A stretch of 64,000 nt of DNA, taken from Vibrio cyclitrophicus. Its GTDB lineage: Bacteria; Pseudomonadota; Gammaproteobacteria; Enterobacterales; Vibrionaceae. The stretch covers positions 3,348,001 through 3,412,000 of the forward strand of contig CP065366.1 in assembly GCA_023206055.1 (NCBI GenBank), written 5' to 3'. Shown piece by piece: positions 25,898 to 35,263 of this stretch (position 1 is its first letter; each line of letters opens with the position of its first letter). Under the pieces are notes generated by a model, which made no database searches, was not told the DNA's origin, and saw only the letters and a list, made by a program, of their open reading frames with translations. Position numbers and translations under genes: made by a program.

Positions 25898-26437
25898 GTG
25901 GCTAATAGAGATTATGTAAAACGTGGTCGTGGCACTAAAAAACCGACCAAAAAACAAGCCCCTCGCCGTAAACCTTGGCGTAGTGGTCTTTTGGCGATCC
26001 TCCTTGTTGGCGGATTTGGTTACGGACTTTACTTATTGAGTAATGATCCTGAGCCACTAGCGCCGGCTCCAGTAGTGAGCAAACCAAAGCCTAAGCCAAA
26101 ACCAGCGAAAGTGATTCCGCCACCTCCAGAAGAGAAGTGGGACTACGTTGAAACGCTGCCAAGCCGCGAGATTGAAGTAAAAGCCAAAGAGCAACAGATC
26201 TCCAAGATCCCTTACATCATGCAGTGTGGCGCTTACAAAACCTCGTCGCAGGCAGAAGCACGTAAGTTGGATATTGCCTTCCAAGGTATCTCAAGTGAGA
26301 TCCGCAAGAAAGATGGCAGCAGCTGGTACCGCGTGGTTCTAGGACCTTACAAGTTGAAGCGTGACGCAGAACGCGATCGCCATAAGCTACAGCGCGCAAA
26401 AATCGAACCTTGTGCTATTTGGAAAGACACCGAGTAG
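25898..26437 (+). CDS. ftsN: FtsN, cell-division activator with SPOR domain
   Basis: This 179-aa bitopic inner-membrane protein has a basic cytoplasmic start (MANRDYVKRGRG), one transmembrane segment at about 31-48, and a proline/lysine-rich periplasmic linker (SKPKPKPKPAKVIPPPPEE). Its C-terminal SPOR domain (about 105-178) binds denuded septal peptidoglycan. FtsN triggers constriction by activating FtsWI. GTG at 25898 was chosen because MANRDYV is the family start; a TTG 12 bp upstream is unlikely. It is shorter than E. coli FtsN (319), as in vibrios. Confidence 0.92.
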   Translation: MANRDYVKRGRGTKKPTKKQAPRRKPWRSGLLAILLVGGFGYGLYLLSNDPEPLAPAPVVSKPKPKPKPAKVIPPPPEEKWDYVETLPSREIEVKAKEQQISKIPYIMQCGAYKTSSQAEARKLDIAFQGISSEIRKKDGSSWYRVVLGPYKLKRDAERDRHKLQRAKIEPCAIWKDTE

Positions 26438-26493
26438 TTTTAGATTCAACGGCAGTCTCTTTCTTAATAAAGAAAGAAAGATAACCAAACACC

Positions 26494-26525
26494 GAAAGCC
26501 TCCCATTGTGGAGGTTTTCTTTTAT
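26494..26525 (+). terminator. Terminator of ftsN
   Basis: The stem GAAAGCCTCC / GGAGG-TTTTC, followed by a T-rich stretch, lies about 60 bp after the stop. Confidence 0.7.
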
Positions 26526-26593
26526 CCCCCTCCCCTTTAGCCAAATTTCCTTACAACTTCCTCCGATAAGTTGCACGACATCACTCGCGGTTC

Positions 26594-26623
26594 CTTGAAT
26601 TATCCGAGTGCCATCCTCATATA
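26594..26623 (+). promoter_or_regulatory. Candidate heat-shock (sigma-32) promoter of hslVU
   Basis: CTTGAA (26594-26599), a 15-bp gap, then CCTCATATA (26615-26623) approximates the RpoH consensus CTTGAAA-N(11-16)-CCCCATnT. It lies about 40 bp before hslV, and hslVU is a sigma-32 operon in E. coli. Confidence 0.55.
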
Positions 26624-26665
26624 CTTTTTATACCCAAAGATAAGAAATATTAAGAGGCCCTACTC

Positions 26666-27214
26666 GTGACTACCATTGTATCTGTACGTCGTAATAATAA
26701 AGTCGTCATCGCGGGTGATGGACAAGTATCTCTAGGCAATACTGTAATGAAGGGCAATGCCCGTAAAGTACGTCGCCTATACAACAACAAAGTACTGGCA
26801 GGTTTTGCTGGCGGTACAGCAGATGCTTTCACGCTATTCGAAAAATTTGAAAGCAAGCTGCAAATGCACCAAGGCCACCTAACCAAAGCTGCCGTTGAGC
26901 TGGCGAAGGATTGGCGCAGCGACCGTGCTCTGCGTAAGTTAGAAGCACTGTTAGCAGTAGCGGATGAGACCGCTTCACTGATCATCACAGGTAACGGTGA
27001 CGTAGTTCAACCAGAGAACGACCTGATTGCGATCGGTTCGGGCGGTAACTTCGCTCAAGCAGCAGCTACCGCACTATTAGAAAATACTGATTTAGATGCG
27101 CGTGAAATCGCAGAAAAGTCGCTGAACATTGCCGGCGATATCTGTGTCTTCACCAATCATCACCACACTATTGAAGAACTAGAAAGCACCGTTGAGCTGC
27201 CAAAGCCAGAGTAA
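26666..27214 (+). CDS. hslV: HslV, ATP-dependent protease peptidase subunit
   Basis: This 182-aa proteasome-like threonine peptidase begins TTIVSVRR after removal of the initiator, giving Thr1 as nucleophile. Also visible are GDGQVSLGNTVMKGNARKVRRL and SGGNFAQAAATALL. It forms dodecamers capped by HslU and degrades misfolded proteins. It uses a GTG start preceded by AGAGG. hslU follows after 58 bp. Confidence 0.97.
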   Translation: MTTIVSVRRNNKVVIAGDGQVSLGNTVMKGNARKVRRLYNNKVLAGFAGGTADAFTLFEKFESKLQMHQGHLTKAAVELAKDWRSDRALRKLEALLAVADETASLIITGNGDVVQPENDLIAIGSGGNFAQAAATALLENTDLDAREIAEKSLNIAGDICVFTNHHHTIEELESTVELPKPE

Positions 27215-27272
27215 CGACCGCTTCCATCAATAACGTTGTATTCAACAGTGATTAAAGAATTAAGGAAAAACC

Positions 27273-28613
27273 ATGTCTGAGATGACTCCTCGCGAAATTG
27301 TTCACGAACTCAATCGCCACATTATCGGCCAAGACAACGCTAAGCGTTCAGTTGCCATTGCACTGCGTAACCGCTGGCGTCGTATGCAGCTTGAAGAAAG
27401 CCTGCGTGTTGAAGTATCACCAAAGAACATCCTAATGATCGGCCCAACGGGTGTAGGTAAAACTGAAATTGCTCGCCGTCTAGCGAAATTAGCAAACGCG
27501 CCTTTCATCAAAGTAGAAGCGACTAAGTTCACCGAAGTGGGCTACGTTGGTAAAGAAGTTGAAACCATCATCCGTGATCTAACGGACGTTGCGATCAAGA
27601 TGACGCACCAACAAGCGATGGAAAAAGTACAGTACCGCGCTGAAGAACAAGCTGAAGAACGCATTCTTGATGCCCTTCTACCACCAGCTCGTGATGCTTG
27701 GGGTCAGAACGAGCAATCAACGGAAGACACAACCTCTTCAAACACTCGTCAGATTTTCCGTAAGAAACTGCGTGAAGGTAAGCTAGACGACAAAGAGATC
27801 GAAGTTGATGTGGCCGCGCCGCAAATGGGCGTTGAAATCATGTCACCTCCGGGCATGGAAGAGATGACGAACCAGCTACAAGGCATGTTCCAAAACCTCG
27901 CTGGCGACACCAAGAAAAAGCGTAAAATGAAAATCAAAGATGCATTCAAAGCACTGACGGAAGAAGAAGCTGCGAAGCTTGTGAACCAGGAAGAGCTAAA
28001 AGAGAGCGCGATCTTCAACGCTGAAAACAACGGTATCGTATTCATCGATGAGATCGACAAAATCTGTAAGCGTGGCGACAGCTCAGGCCCAGACGTATCT
28101 CGTGAAGGTGTTCAACGTGACCTGCTTCCTCTTATCGAAGGCAGCACAGTATCAACTAAACACGGCATGGTTAAAACTGACCACATCTTGTTTATCACAT
28201 CAGGTGCATTCCAAGTGGCTAAGCCATCAGACCTGATCCCTGAACTGCAAGGTCGTCTACCAATTCGCGTAGAACTTGAAGCACTATCAGCACATGACTT
28301 CAAACGCATCCTGACTGAGCCAAAGGCATCACTGACAGAGCAGTACATTGCCCTGATGAAAACAGAAGATGTCGGCATTGAGTTCACTGAAGATGGTATC
28401 AACCAAATCGCAGACGCAGCATGGCGTGTGAACGAAACTACTGAAAACATCGGTGCGCGTCGTCTACATACCGTCATGGAGCGCCTAATGGATGAGATTT
28501 CATTCGACGCAACAGACAGAGCCGGCAGCAAATTGGTGATTGATGAAGCTTACGTAATATCTAAGCTTGGCGAACTCGTAGAAGACGAAGACCTAAGTCG
28601 CTTCATCCTGTAG
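27273..28613 (+). CDS. hslU: HslU, AAA+ unfoldase of HslVU
   Basis: This 446-aa ATPase begins MSEMTPREIVHELNRHIIGQ. It has Walker A GPTGVGKTEIARRLA, the pore loop EVGYVGKEVE, the inserted I domain (about 110-240), Walker B GIVFIDEIDKICKR and the C-terminal LSRFIL tail that docks into HslV. AAGGAAAA lies upstream of the ATG. Confidence 0.98.
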   Translation: MSEMTPREIVHELNRHIIGQDNAKRSVAIALRNRWRRMQLEESLRVEVSPKNILMIGPTGVGKTEIARRLAKLANAPFIKVEATKFTEVGYVGKEVETIIRDLTDVAIKMTHQQAMEKVQYRAEEQAEERILDALLPPARDAWGQNEQSTEDTTSSNTRQIFRKKLREGKLDDKEIEVDVAAPQMGVEIMSPPGMEEMTNQLQGMFQNLAGDTKKKRKMKIKDAFKALTEEEAAKLVNQEELKESAIFNAENNGIVFIDEIDKICKRGDSSGPDVSREGVQRDLLPLIEGSTVSTKHGMVKTDHILFITSGAFQVAKPSDLIPELQGRLPIRVELEALSAHDFKRILTEPKASLTEQYIALMKTEDVGIEFTEDGINQIADAAWRVNETTENIGARRLHTVMERLMDEISFDATDRAGSKLVIDEAYVISKLGELVEDEDLSRFIL

Positions 28614-28674
28614 CACAGGAAACTCCAACTTATTGCTCTATCTCAAAGAAATAGCAGCTAATAAGCGAATTCAA

Positions 28675-28699
28675 GGCCCACTTTCGAGTGGGCTTTTTA
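28675..28699 (+). terminator. Terminator of hslVU
   Basis: GCCCACT-ttcg-AGTGGGC followed by TTTTTAT lies 62 bp after the stop. Confidence 0.9.
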
Positions 28700-28768
28700 T
28701 TACCCGAAAAATGGGCGTATACTCAAATCACAGTATGAAACGAAGACTTACAAAGAATTAGACCTACG

Positions 28769-29686
28769 ATGAAACAATCTCTACTGATTTGGCTTGATGC
28801 CGCACGACCAAAAACTCTGCCTCTCGCACTTGTCTCTATTCTTACAGGAAGTAGTTTAGCGTTCGCCGGTGGTCAGTTTTCTTTATCGATAGCCCTACTG
28901 GCATTTTTAACCGCCACCCTATTACAGATTTTATCGAACCTAGCCAATGACTATGGCGACGCCGTAAAAGGCACAGACAACGAAAATCGTTTGGGGCCAA
29001 CACGTGCCATGCAATCTGGCGCGGTAACCGCCAAAACCATGAAGCAAGCGATCATCCTCAACATCGTGTTTACCATGGTCGCTGGGCTGATTCTTATTTT
29101 TCATGCCTTAACCTCGATTGAAAGTATCTTATCTTTCATTGCGTTAGGCGTATTAGCCATTGTTGCAGCCATCGCTTATACCGTCGGTAATAAACCTTAT
29201 GGCTATATTGGCCTTGGCGACTTATCGGTGTTTATCTTCTTCGGTTTATTAGGTGTTTCAGGGACTTACTTCTTACACACTGGCCATGTTGAACCAAGCC
29301 TGTTTCTGCCAGCATTAGGCTGTGGACTGATGGCGGTTGCGGTACTCAATATCAACAACATGCGTGATATCGAAAACGACAGCGAATGTGGTAAGCGCAC
29401 CATGGCGGTTCGTCTGGGGCAGCGCAAAGCCAAGCAATACCATTTCGCCCTGCTTAGTTTGGCGCTTGCGTCTTTCGCCATCTACCTACTGATTCAAGAA
29501 AAACCGGTCTGGATTAGCCTGCCGTTTTTACTGAGCATTATTATTGTGTACAAGCATGGCAAGGCCGTTTGGGAAACCGAAAAGCCAGCGCAGATTGCAC
29601 CGATGATGCCCGTGATTGTGAAATGCTCACTGGTCACTAACCTATTGTTTGCAGGGGTTGTCGTAGCTCAAACTCTATTGAGTTAA
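28769..29686 (+). CDS. menA: 1,4-dihydroxy-2-naphthoate octaprenyltransferase
   Basis: This 305-aa UbiA-family membrane enzyme attaches the polyprenyl chain in menaquinone synthesis. It starts WLDAARPKTLPLALVSILTGS and has the first aspartate motif NLANDYGDAVKGTDNE, the second NNMRDIENDSECGKRT, and about eight or nine hydrophobic segments. The downstream rraA is its usual neighbour. Confidence 0.95.
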   Translation: MKQSLLIWLDAARPKTLPLALVSILTGSSLAFAGGQFSLSIALLAFLTATLLQILSNLANDYGDAVKGTDNENRLGPTRAMQSGAVTAKTMKQAIILNIVFTMVAGLILIFHALTSIESILSFIALGVLAIVAAIAYTVGNKPYGYIGLGDLSVFIFFGLLGVSGTYFLHTGHVEPSLFLPALGCGLMAVAVLNINNMRDIENDSECGKRTMAVRLGQRKAKQYHFALLSLALASFAIYLLIQEKPVWISLPFLLSIIIVYKHGKAVWETEKPAQIAPMMPVIVKCSLVTNLLFAGVVVAQTLLS

Positions 29687-29759
29687 ATGAGACTAATCAT
29701 TGCAAAGGGATCAAGCACCGATATACTCAAAGTAAGCTCATTGTTCAAAAGGTATACTA

Positions 29760-30278
29760 ATGGAATACAACACTTCAGCACTGTGCGACATATATTTGGA
29801 TCAAGTTGATGTCGTGGAGCCAATGTTCAGCAACTTCGGTGGACGTGCATCCTTCGCAGGACAGATCACGACATTAAAGTGTTTTGAAGACAACGCTTTG
29901 ATTCGCTCTGTACTAGAGCAAGACGGTCTGGGGCGTGTGTTGTTAATCGATGGTGGCGGCTCACTGCGCAAGGCGCTGATCGATGCTGAGATTGCCCTAC
30001 TGGCCGAAGACAATGAGTGGGAAGGTATTGTGGTTTACGGTTGCGTTCGCGAAGTCGATGAACTTGAAGACATGAATCTAGGTATTCAAGCCTTGGCTTC
30101 TATCCCTGTTGGCGCGAGCCAAGAAGGTGTCGGTGAGGTAGATGTTCCCGTGAACTTTGGTAGCGTGACCTTCTTACCCGAAGATTACCTCTACGCCGAC
30201 AACACCGGCATCATTCTTTCTGCCGAACCTTTAGATGTAGAACTAGATCTGGATGTCGAAGAAGAAGAGGGCGAGTAG
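29760..30278 (+). CDS. rraA: RraA, ribonuclease E activity regulator
   Basis: This 172-aa protein begins MEYNTSALCDIYLDQVDVVEPMF and matches RraA along its length, including GRASFAGQITTLKCFEDN and VLLIDGGGSLRKALIDAEIA. RraA is a ring-shaped trimer that binds the C-terminal scaffold of RNase E and inhibits mRNA decay. The acidic C-terminus (LDLDVEEEEGE) is typical. Confidence 0.96.
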   Translation: MEYNTSALCDIYLDQVDVVEPMFSNFGGRASFAGQITTLKCFEDNALIRSVLEQDGLGRVLLIDGGGSLRKALIDAEIALLAEDNEWEGIVVYGCVREVDELEDMNLGIQALASIPVGASQEGVGEVDVPVNFGSVTFLPEDYLYADNTGIILSAEPLDVELDLDVEEEEGE

Positions 30279-30340
30279 CCCACTCAGCTTTGAATAATAA
30301 AACAAAGCATAAGAGTACGAAGCATTAGAACGCAAACAAA

Positions 30341-30367
30341 AACGCCCGCTACTGAGTAGCGGGCGTT
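30341..30367. terminator. Bidirectional terminator, rraA/zapB
   Basis: AACGCCCGCTACT-gAGTAGCGGGCGTT with T runs lies between convergent rraA and zapB. Confidence 0.9.
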
Positions 30368-30387
30368 TTTTAAATCTGAAGAGTCGA

Positions 30388-30630
30388 TTACTCTACGTCA
30401 TCCATTTTACCAAGAAGGTTACGGATGCGATCTTGCCATGCAGAATGCTCTTCCTGCATTTGCTGAGTTTTTTGCTCTAGCTCGTGACGACTTGCTTTAA
30501 GCTCACCAGCTTCTGTTGCTAGTGCTTGTTTCTCTTCTTTAAGCTCTTCTACTTCCATTTGAAGAAGTGCAATTGTATCTACTGCTGTTTGAATTTTTGC
30601 TTCTAGCTGCTCTAGTACTTCAAAAGACAT
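30388..30630 (-). CDS. zapB: ZapB, Z-ring-associated coiled-coil protein
   Basis: This 80-aa protein is almost wholly coiled coil (heptads from residue 3 to 75) and starts MSFEVLEQLEAKIQTAVDTIALLQME, as in ZapB. It links ZapA at the FtsZ ring to MatP at the chromosome terminus. Confidence 0.92.
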   Translation of the reverse strand: MSFEVLEQLEAKIQTAVDTIALLQMEVEELKEEKQALATEAGELKASRHELEQKTQQMQEEHSAWQDRIRNLLGKMDDVE

Positions 30631-30877
30631 TCTGGCCTACCTTTAAGTTATCCGTTTGATGGTGAAGGTTCACTCCACTTATTTCCCCATTCTACTCAGC
30701 AGAGCAAGGATAAACACTCAATATATTCGATATTTTGCGCCATTCGATGAAAAAAACAGCGCTTTTTACCGAATATTGACGTGAACGATTACCGCCACAA
30801 CGGCAAACCGATTATTTTGATGAATAATAACTGTTTTCCACTGCGAATTGATCGAGAGCAATCTCCAAAAAACAAAA

Positions 30878-30893
30878 AGGCAAACGTTTTCTT
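30878..30893 (+). promoter_or_regulatory. PurR-type operator before glpX
   Basis: AGGCAAACGTTTTCTT fits the E. coli PurR box ANGCAAACGNTTNCNT at every fixed position. It lies about 62 bp upstream of the glpX ATG. Another LacI-family repressor with a similar site, such as Cra, could also be the ligand. The rest of the zapB-glpX spacer (30631-30954) shows no gene. Confidence 0.55.
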
Positions 30894-30954
30894 TTGGATA
30901 TGGTAAAATTCGCCGCGAAATTTCTATTCCCCCTTTGAAAGTTTTGGAGTCCGC

Positions 30955-31962
30955 ATGAAACGCGATTTAGCAATGTCATTCTCTCGTGTCACAGAAGGTG
31001 CAGCACTAGCTGGTTACAAGTGGCTTGGCCGTGGCGATAAAAACGCTGCAGATGGCGCTGCTGTAGAAGTAATGCGTAGCCTATTAAACAAAACCGAAAT
31101 TAGCGGTGAAATTGTTATCGGTGAAGGTGAAATCGATGACGCACCTATGCTATACATCGGCGAAAACGTAGGTGTGGGCGGCGACGCTGTCGACATCGCA
31201 GTTGACCCAATTGAAGGGACACGCATGACAGCAATGGGCCAATCAAATGCATTGGCTGTATTGGCGGCAGGCGAAAAAGGCAGCTTCCTTAAAGCGCCTG
31301 ATATGTACATGGAAAAGTTGGTTGTTGGCCCTGGCGCTAAAGGTGTGATTGACCTAGAACTACCACTAACAGAAAACCTAGAAAACATCGCTAAAGCATT
31401 AGGTAAAACACTCGATACTCTAGTCGTAACCACGCTTGCTAAGCCTCGTCATGATCAAATCATCGCCGACATGCAAGCAATGGGCGTTCGTGTATTTGCT
31501 GTGCCAGACGGTGATGTTGCAGCTTCTATCCTAACATGTATGCCAGACTGCGAAGTAGACGTCATGTATTGCATCGGTGGCGCACCTGAAGGTGTGGTTT
31601 CGGCTGCTGTTATTCGTGCACTCGACGGCGACATGCACGGTCGTCTTCTACCTCGTCACGAAGTTAAAGGCGACACAGAAGAAAACCGCAAGCACGGTGA
31701 ACTTGAACTTGAGCGCTGCGCAGAAATGGGCGTAACGGCGGGTATCGTGTTAAAGATGGAAGACATGGCACGCAGCGACAACGTTGTATTCTCAGCTACG
31801 GGTATTACTAAGGGTGACTTATTAGAAGGCATTTCTCGACAAGGCAATATCGCAACCACAGAAACTTTGCTTATCCGTGGTCGCTGTCGCACGATTCGTC
31901 GCATCAAATCTATCCACTACCTAGAGCGTAAAGATCCAGAAGTAGTCGGTCATATCCTGTAA
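30955..31962 (+). CDS. glpX: Class II fructose-1,6-bisphosphatase
   Basis: This 335-aa metal-dependent phosphatase of gluconeogenesis has GEGEIDDAPMLYIGE and the sugar-phosphatase signature DPIEGT with its metal ligands. RHDQIIADMQ and IGGAPEGVVSAAVIRALDG follow, as in GlpX. It is cytosolic. Here glpX stands alone, not with glpFK. A PurR-like site lies upstream. Confidence 0.96.
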   Translation: MKRDLAMSFSRVTEGAALAGYKWLGRGDKNAADGAAVEVMRSLLNKTEISGEIVIGEGEIDDAPMLYIGENVGVGGDAVDIAVDPIEGTRMTAMGQSNALAVLAAGEKGSFLKAPDMYMEKLVVGPGAKGVIDLELPLTENLENIAKALGKTLDTLVVTTLAKPRHDQIIADMQAMGVRVFAVPDGDVAASILTCMPDCEVDVMYCIGGAPEGVVSAAVIRALDGDMHGRLLPRHEVKGDTEENRKHGELELERCAEMGVTAGIVLKMEDMARSDNVVFSATGITKGDLLEGISRQGNIATTETLLIRGRCRTIRRIKSIHYLERKDPEVVGHIL

Positions 31963-31990
31963 GCTAAAACTCGGTTAAACAAAATATTCG

Positions 31991-32021
31991 AAGGCTGATA
32001 CCAAGTATCAGCCTTTTTTTT
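31991..32021 (+). terminator. Terminator of glpX
   Basis: AAGGCTGATA-ccaag-TATCAGCCTT followed by a T tract lies 29 bp after the stop. Confidence 0.9.
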
Positions 32022-32160
32022 TATTGGTGCACCAGAATCTCACCATGGCTGCCGATCGAGTAAAACGCTATCTATAGAGTAAATCATCATCAATATAGTA
32101 AATGGTTTGCTTTATAAACACCTTGCCTCATAATAGTAAGGTTCATGAGGTAGGGATAGT

Positions 32161-32787
32161 ATGAAAACAAGCGACAAAATCTTACAGACCATTAAGCGTC
32201 AAGGCGCGGTAACCGCGAAACAACTGTCAGAAGAATTTGGCATGACGACAATGGGTGCAAGACAACATCTGCAAAGCCTGGAAGATGACGGTATTCTTGC
32301 GTTTCATGATGTGAAAGTGAAAGTGGGTCGCCCGACTCGCCACTGGTCCCTGACTCAACAAGGCCATAGCCAATTTGCAGACCGACATGGTGAACTCACC
32401 ATTCAAGTGATTGATGCTGTAGAAAATCTATTTGGTAAAGAAGGACTGGCTAAGGTTGCTGCCGAGCGTGAACAACACACACTCAAGCAGTATCAAACTG
32501 CGCTGTCTGACTGTGATTCACTTATCAGCAAGCTTAAAAAACTCACCCAACTTCGTGAAGACGAAGGCTACATGGCTGAGCTTCAAGAGCATGATGACCA
32601 CTACATCTTGATTGAGAACCACTGCCCTATCTGCAAGGCTGCAACTCGCTGCCCTAGCCTGTGCCAATCTGAACTCAATGTGTTTACTGAGTTACTAAAA
32701 GATGAGTGCCACGTGAGTCGCACTGAGCACATTATTGCTGGTGAGCGACGTTGTACTTACACTTTAACACCCACACCTTTATCGTAA
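32161..32787 (+). CDS. SufR-like/COG2345 HTH regulator with a cysteine cluster
   Basis: This 208-aa protein has an N-terminal winged helix (about 1-75: ILQTIKRQGAVTAKQLSEEFGMTT... and GRPTRHWSLTQQG) and a central helical region. A C-terminal cluster contains NHCPICKAATRCPSLCQ plus a later Cys before the end (GERRCTY). The cysteine arrangement resembles SufR-type Fe-S sensing regulators. Targets are unknown. It stands alone between glpX and the DUF3135 gene. Confidence 0.75.
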   Translation: MKTSDKILQTIKRQGAVTAKQLSEEFGMTTMGARQHLQSLEDDGILAFHDVKVKVGRPTRHWSLTQQGHSQFADRHGELTIQVIDAVENLFGKEGLAKVAAEREQHTLKQYQTALSDCDSLISKLKKLTQLREDEGYMAELQEHDDHYILIENHCPICKAATRCPSLCQSELNVFTELLKDECHVSRTEHIIAGERRCTYTLTPTPLS

Positions 32788-32923
32788 TCCCAAACACTAA
32801 AGCCTAGCGCCAAGCCACTGATCTCGTCTCAATATTGAGAAAATGCCAATAGAACAAAATTTGCACAGAATTCTTTCTTAAGCTTATAGCATATGAAACA
32901 TGCTTAATGCTAAGGAAGGAATG

Positions 32924-33271
32924 ATGGCACATCCACAACCCACTCAAAAACTGCCACCCTTTGATGAACTTGTCCAACTCGCGAAAAGCGATCCGAAAGC
33001 ATTCAATCAATTCAAACACGAGATGTGCGAACAGATGATTTGTTCGGCTTCAGACGTGATGCAAGACCGACTTCGCGCACAACAAAGTCACATCGACTTA
33101 GTGGTTAGCCGTTGTAAAAATCCACATCATGCCAATGTCGTGCTTATGCAAGAGCTACGCTGTCAGGTTTGTAAGTTCCAAGAGGCGCTCGAAGGGCGCT
33201 GCGGCTTTGAAGAATCTCTACCTGAAAATGTCGTGCCTTTTAAGCCGAATACCGAACCTAAAATGTACTAA
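32924..33271 (+). CDS. DUF3135-like Vibrio protein
   Basis: This 115-aa soluble protein resembles the small DUF3135 family. It has PPFDELVQLAKSDPKAFNQFKHEMCEQMI near the start and conserved cysteines, including CQVCKFQ. The function is unknown. ATG at 32924 has AAGGAAGG at proper spacing; 32921 is an alternative start. Confidence 0.75.
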   Translation: MAHPQPTQKLPPFDELVQLAKSDPKAFNQFKHEMCEQMICSASDVMQDRLRAQQSHIDLVVSRCKNPHHANVVLMQELRCQVCKFQEALEGRCGFEESLPENVVPFKPNTEPKMY

Positions 33272-33292
33272 AAGTAGCAAAGTATTAAAAAG

Positions 33293-33318
33293 AAAAAGGG
33301 AGCGTAATGCTCCCTTCT
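33293..33318. terminator. Bidirectional terminator
   Basis: AAAAAGGGAGC-gtaat-GCTCCCTTCT lies between the convergent DUF3135-like and DUF805 genes. Confidence 0.8.
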
Positions 33319-33331
33319 ATCTATTCATTGA

Positions 33332-33760
33332 TCAATATTTACATGGGTCTTCGCCGTAGTCATTACGGCCTTCAGTGCCTTTCAACAAGCCACACTCAAT
33401 CAGAATCCACAAACCACATACTAATGCTGCAACCGTTGCTGCCATGTGAACTGGCGACACCGACTCTGTTGTCGTTGCTACCATTGGCGAAGCCAAACGC
33501 CCAAGCACCAGTGGCACGTTCAACAACAGCCAGTAGTTCGACTTATTGCGGTCGTGCCAGCGTTTAGCGGTAATTGCAAGATCCGGGATAACCAGCAACA
33601 GTAGAAAGATTGGTAGCAGGATATAGGAATATGCAGGGAACAGAACAGAAATACCGGAAGCAAAACCAGTAATCGCTACATAGTAGAAAACATTCCAAAT
33701 CCAGTAAGTCTTACGACCAATCCTCCCCTTGAAAGAGAGCAGTAATTCTTTCATCGACAT
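33332..33760 (-). CDS. DUF805 inner-membrane protein
   Basis: This 142-aa membrane protein has the DUF805 pattern: LSFKGRIGRKTYWIWNVFYY at the start, three or four hydrophobic segments, and the signature PDLAITAKRWHDRNKSNYW. The function is unknown; members are YhaH-like inner-membrane proteins. Confidence 0.85.
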   Translation of the reverse strand: MSMKELLLSFKGRIGRKTYWIWNVFYYVAITGFASGISVLFPAYSYILLPIFLLLLVIPDLAITAKRWHDRNKSNYWLLLNVPLVLGRLASPMVATTTESVSPVHMAATVAALVCGLWILIECGLLKGTEGRNDYGEDPCKY

Positions 33761-33805
33761 CTTAAATACTCAAATTTATACACCGCTAAAAGTCAGCAGC
33801 AATGG

Positions 33806-34153
33806 TTAGTTTATTACTTTTTGAAAGCAACTTTTATCCATATCACGAATATTCACCGTTAAGCTTCTTACATGACTCGCTTGTTCTTGCAGGATCTGCA
33901 TTAACGATCGTGACAATTCACGCTTTTGCTCTTCCGTTCGTCCCGAAAGTAACTCAAAGCTGATATGAATAAAGTCTACACTATCTTCCTCCTCACCGAC
34001 CAACCAATTATGGCAACGCAGTGAACGAGACTTCACTGACGGCACATCAAACAAGCCACATGTGAGAGCGACTTGATGGAGATCTTCCAGTAAGCCTTGG
34101 ATATTCACTCGCTCATCCACTGAATTTGAGTACTCTAGAACTAGATTCGGCAT
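33806..34153 (-). CDS. 5-carboxymethyl-2-hydroxymuconate isomerase-like protein
   Basis: This 115-aa protein of the tautomerase superfamily begins MPNLVLEYSNSV; Pro2 would be the catalytic base after Met removal. FIHISFELLSGRTEEQKRELS resembles HpaF/CHMI. No homoprotocatechuate pathway genes are nearby, so the physiological substrate is uncertain. Confidence 0.8.
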   Translation of the reverse strand: MPNLVLEYSNSVDERVNIQGLLEDLHQVALTCGLFDVPSVKSRSLRCHNWLVGEEEDSVDFIHISFELLSGRTEEQKRELSRSLMQILQEQASHVRSLTVNIRDMDKSCFQKVIN

Positions 34154-34402
34154 TGTTACTTCCTGTTGTTAACGCAATCGTTTGTCCCTTAATAACAACT
34201 AACGATGAAAAATCCGAGAAGTTAGCTATTATTCTGTCTGCCGGATCACTGATATTTGCTCAGAATCTACTCTGACCATTGAGTAAGATCCAAGAAAGTC
34301 ATGACCACAGTCATGATCTGTTGATATTAATCTGTTATATTATTTCGTAATAAAGTTTACTTTTTTACATTCGATTTTTTTAAATACTTTGGAGATATTC
34401 CT

Positions 34403-35173
34403 ATGCGTCATCCTGTAGTTATGGGTAACTGGAAACTAAACGGCAGCAAAGAAATGGTTGTTGATCTACTAAACGGTCTTAACGCTGAACTTGAAGGCGT
34501 AACAGGCGTAGACGTAGCAGTTGCTCCACCAGCACTTTTCATTGATCTTGCAGAACGTACGCTTACTGAAGCGGGCAGCGCGATCATCCTAGGTGCTCAA
34601 AACTCTGACCTAAACAACAGCGGTGCATTCACTGGCGACATGTCTCCAGCAATGCTTAAAGAGTTCGGCGCATCTCACATCATCATCGGTCACTCTGAGC
34701 GTCGTGAATACCACAACGAATCAGATGAGTTCGTAGCTAAGAAATTCGCATTCCTAAAAGAGAACGGTCTAACTCCAGTTCTTTGTATCGGCGAATCTGA
34801 AGCACAAAACGAAGCAGGCGAAACTGTTGCAGTATGTGCTCGTCAACTTGACGCTGTTATCAACACTCAAGGTGTTGAAGCTCTTGAAGGCGCTATCATC
34901 GCTTACGAACCAATCTGGGCTATCGGTACTGGTAAAGCAGCGACAGCTGAAGATGCACAACGCATCCACGCTCAAATCCGTGCACACATCGCAGAGAAAT
35001 CTGAAGAAGTTGCTAAGAAAGTTGTTATCCAATACGGCGGTTCTGTTAAGCCAGAAAACGCAGCAGCTTACTTCGCACAACCAGACATCGACGGTGCTCT
35101 AGTTGGCGGCGCAGCTCTAGACGCGAAAAGCTTCGCAGCTATCGCTAAAGCAGCAGCTGAAGCAAAAGCTTAA
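34403..35173 (+). CDS. tpiA: Triosephosphate isomerase
   Basis: This 256-aa TIM barrel interconverts DHAP and glyceraldehyde-3-phosphate. Active-site pieces are NWKLNGS (Lys), IIGHSERR (His95), the catalytic Glu in IAYEPIWAIGTGKAAT, and the phosphate-binding QYGGSVKPENA. The ATG follows TTTGGAG. Codon use is strongly biased, as expected for a highly expressed glycolytic gene. Confidence 0.98.
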   Translation: MRHPVVMGNWKLNGSKEMVVDLLNGLNAELEGVTGVDVAVAPPALFIDLAERTLTEAGSAIILGAQNSDLNNSGAFTGDMSPAMLKEFGASHIIIGHSERREYHNESDEFVAKKFAFLKENGLTPVLCIGESEAQNEAGETVAVCARQLDAVINTQGVEALEGAIIAYEPIWAIGTGKAATAEDAQRIHAQIRAHIAEKSEEVAKKVVIQYGGSVKPENAAAYFAQPDIDGALVGGAALDAKSFAAIAKAAAEAKA

Positions 35174-35201
35174 TTTAAACTTCACTGTTTAGATTAAATG
35201 A

Positions 35202-35227
35202 AAGGTCAACTTAGGTTGGCCTTTTTA
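35202..35227 (+). terminator. Terminator of tpiA
   Basis: AAGGTCAACtta-GGTTGGCCTTTTTA gives a short stem and T tract 29 bp after the stop. Confidence 0.75.
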
Positions 35228-35263
35228 GTACCTGTCATTCCTGAAACTTCAAACGACAGGCAC

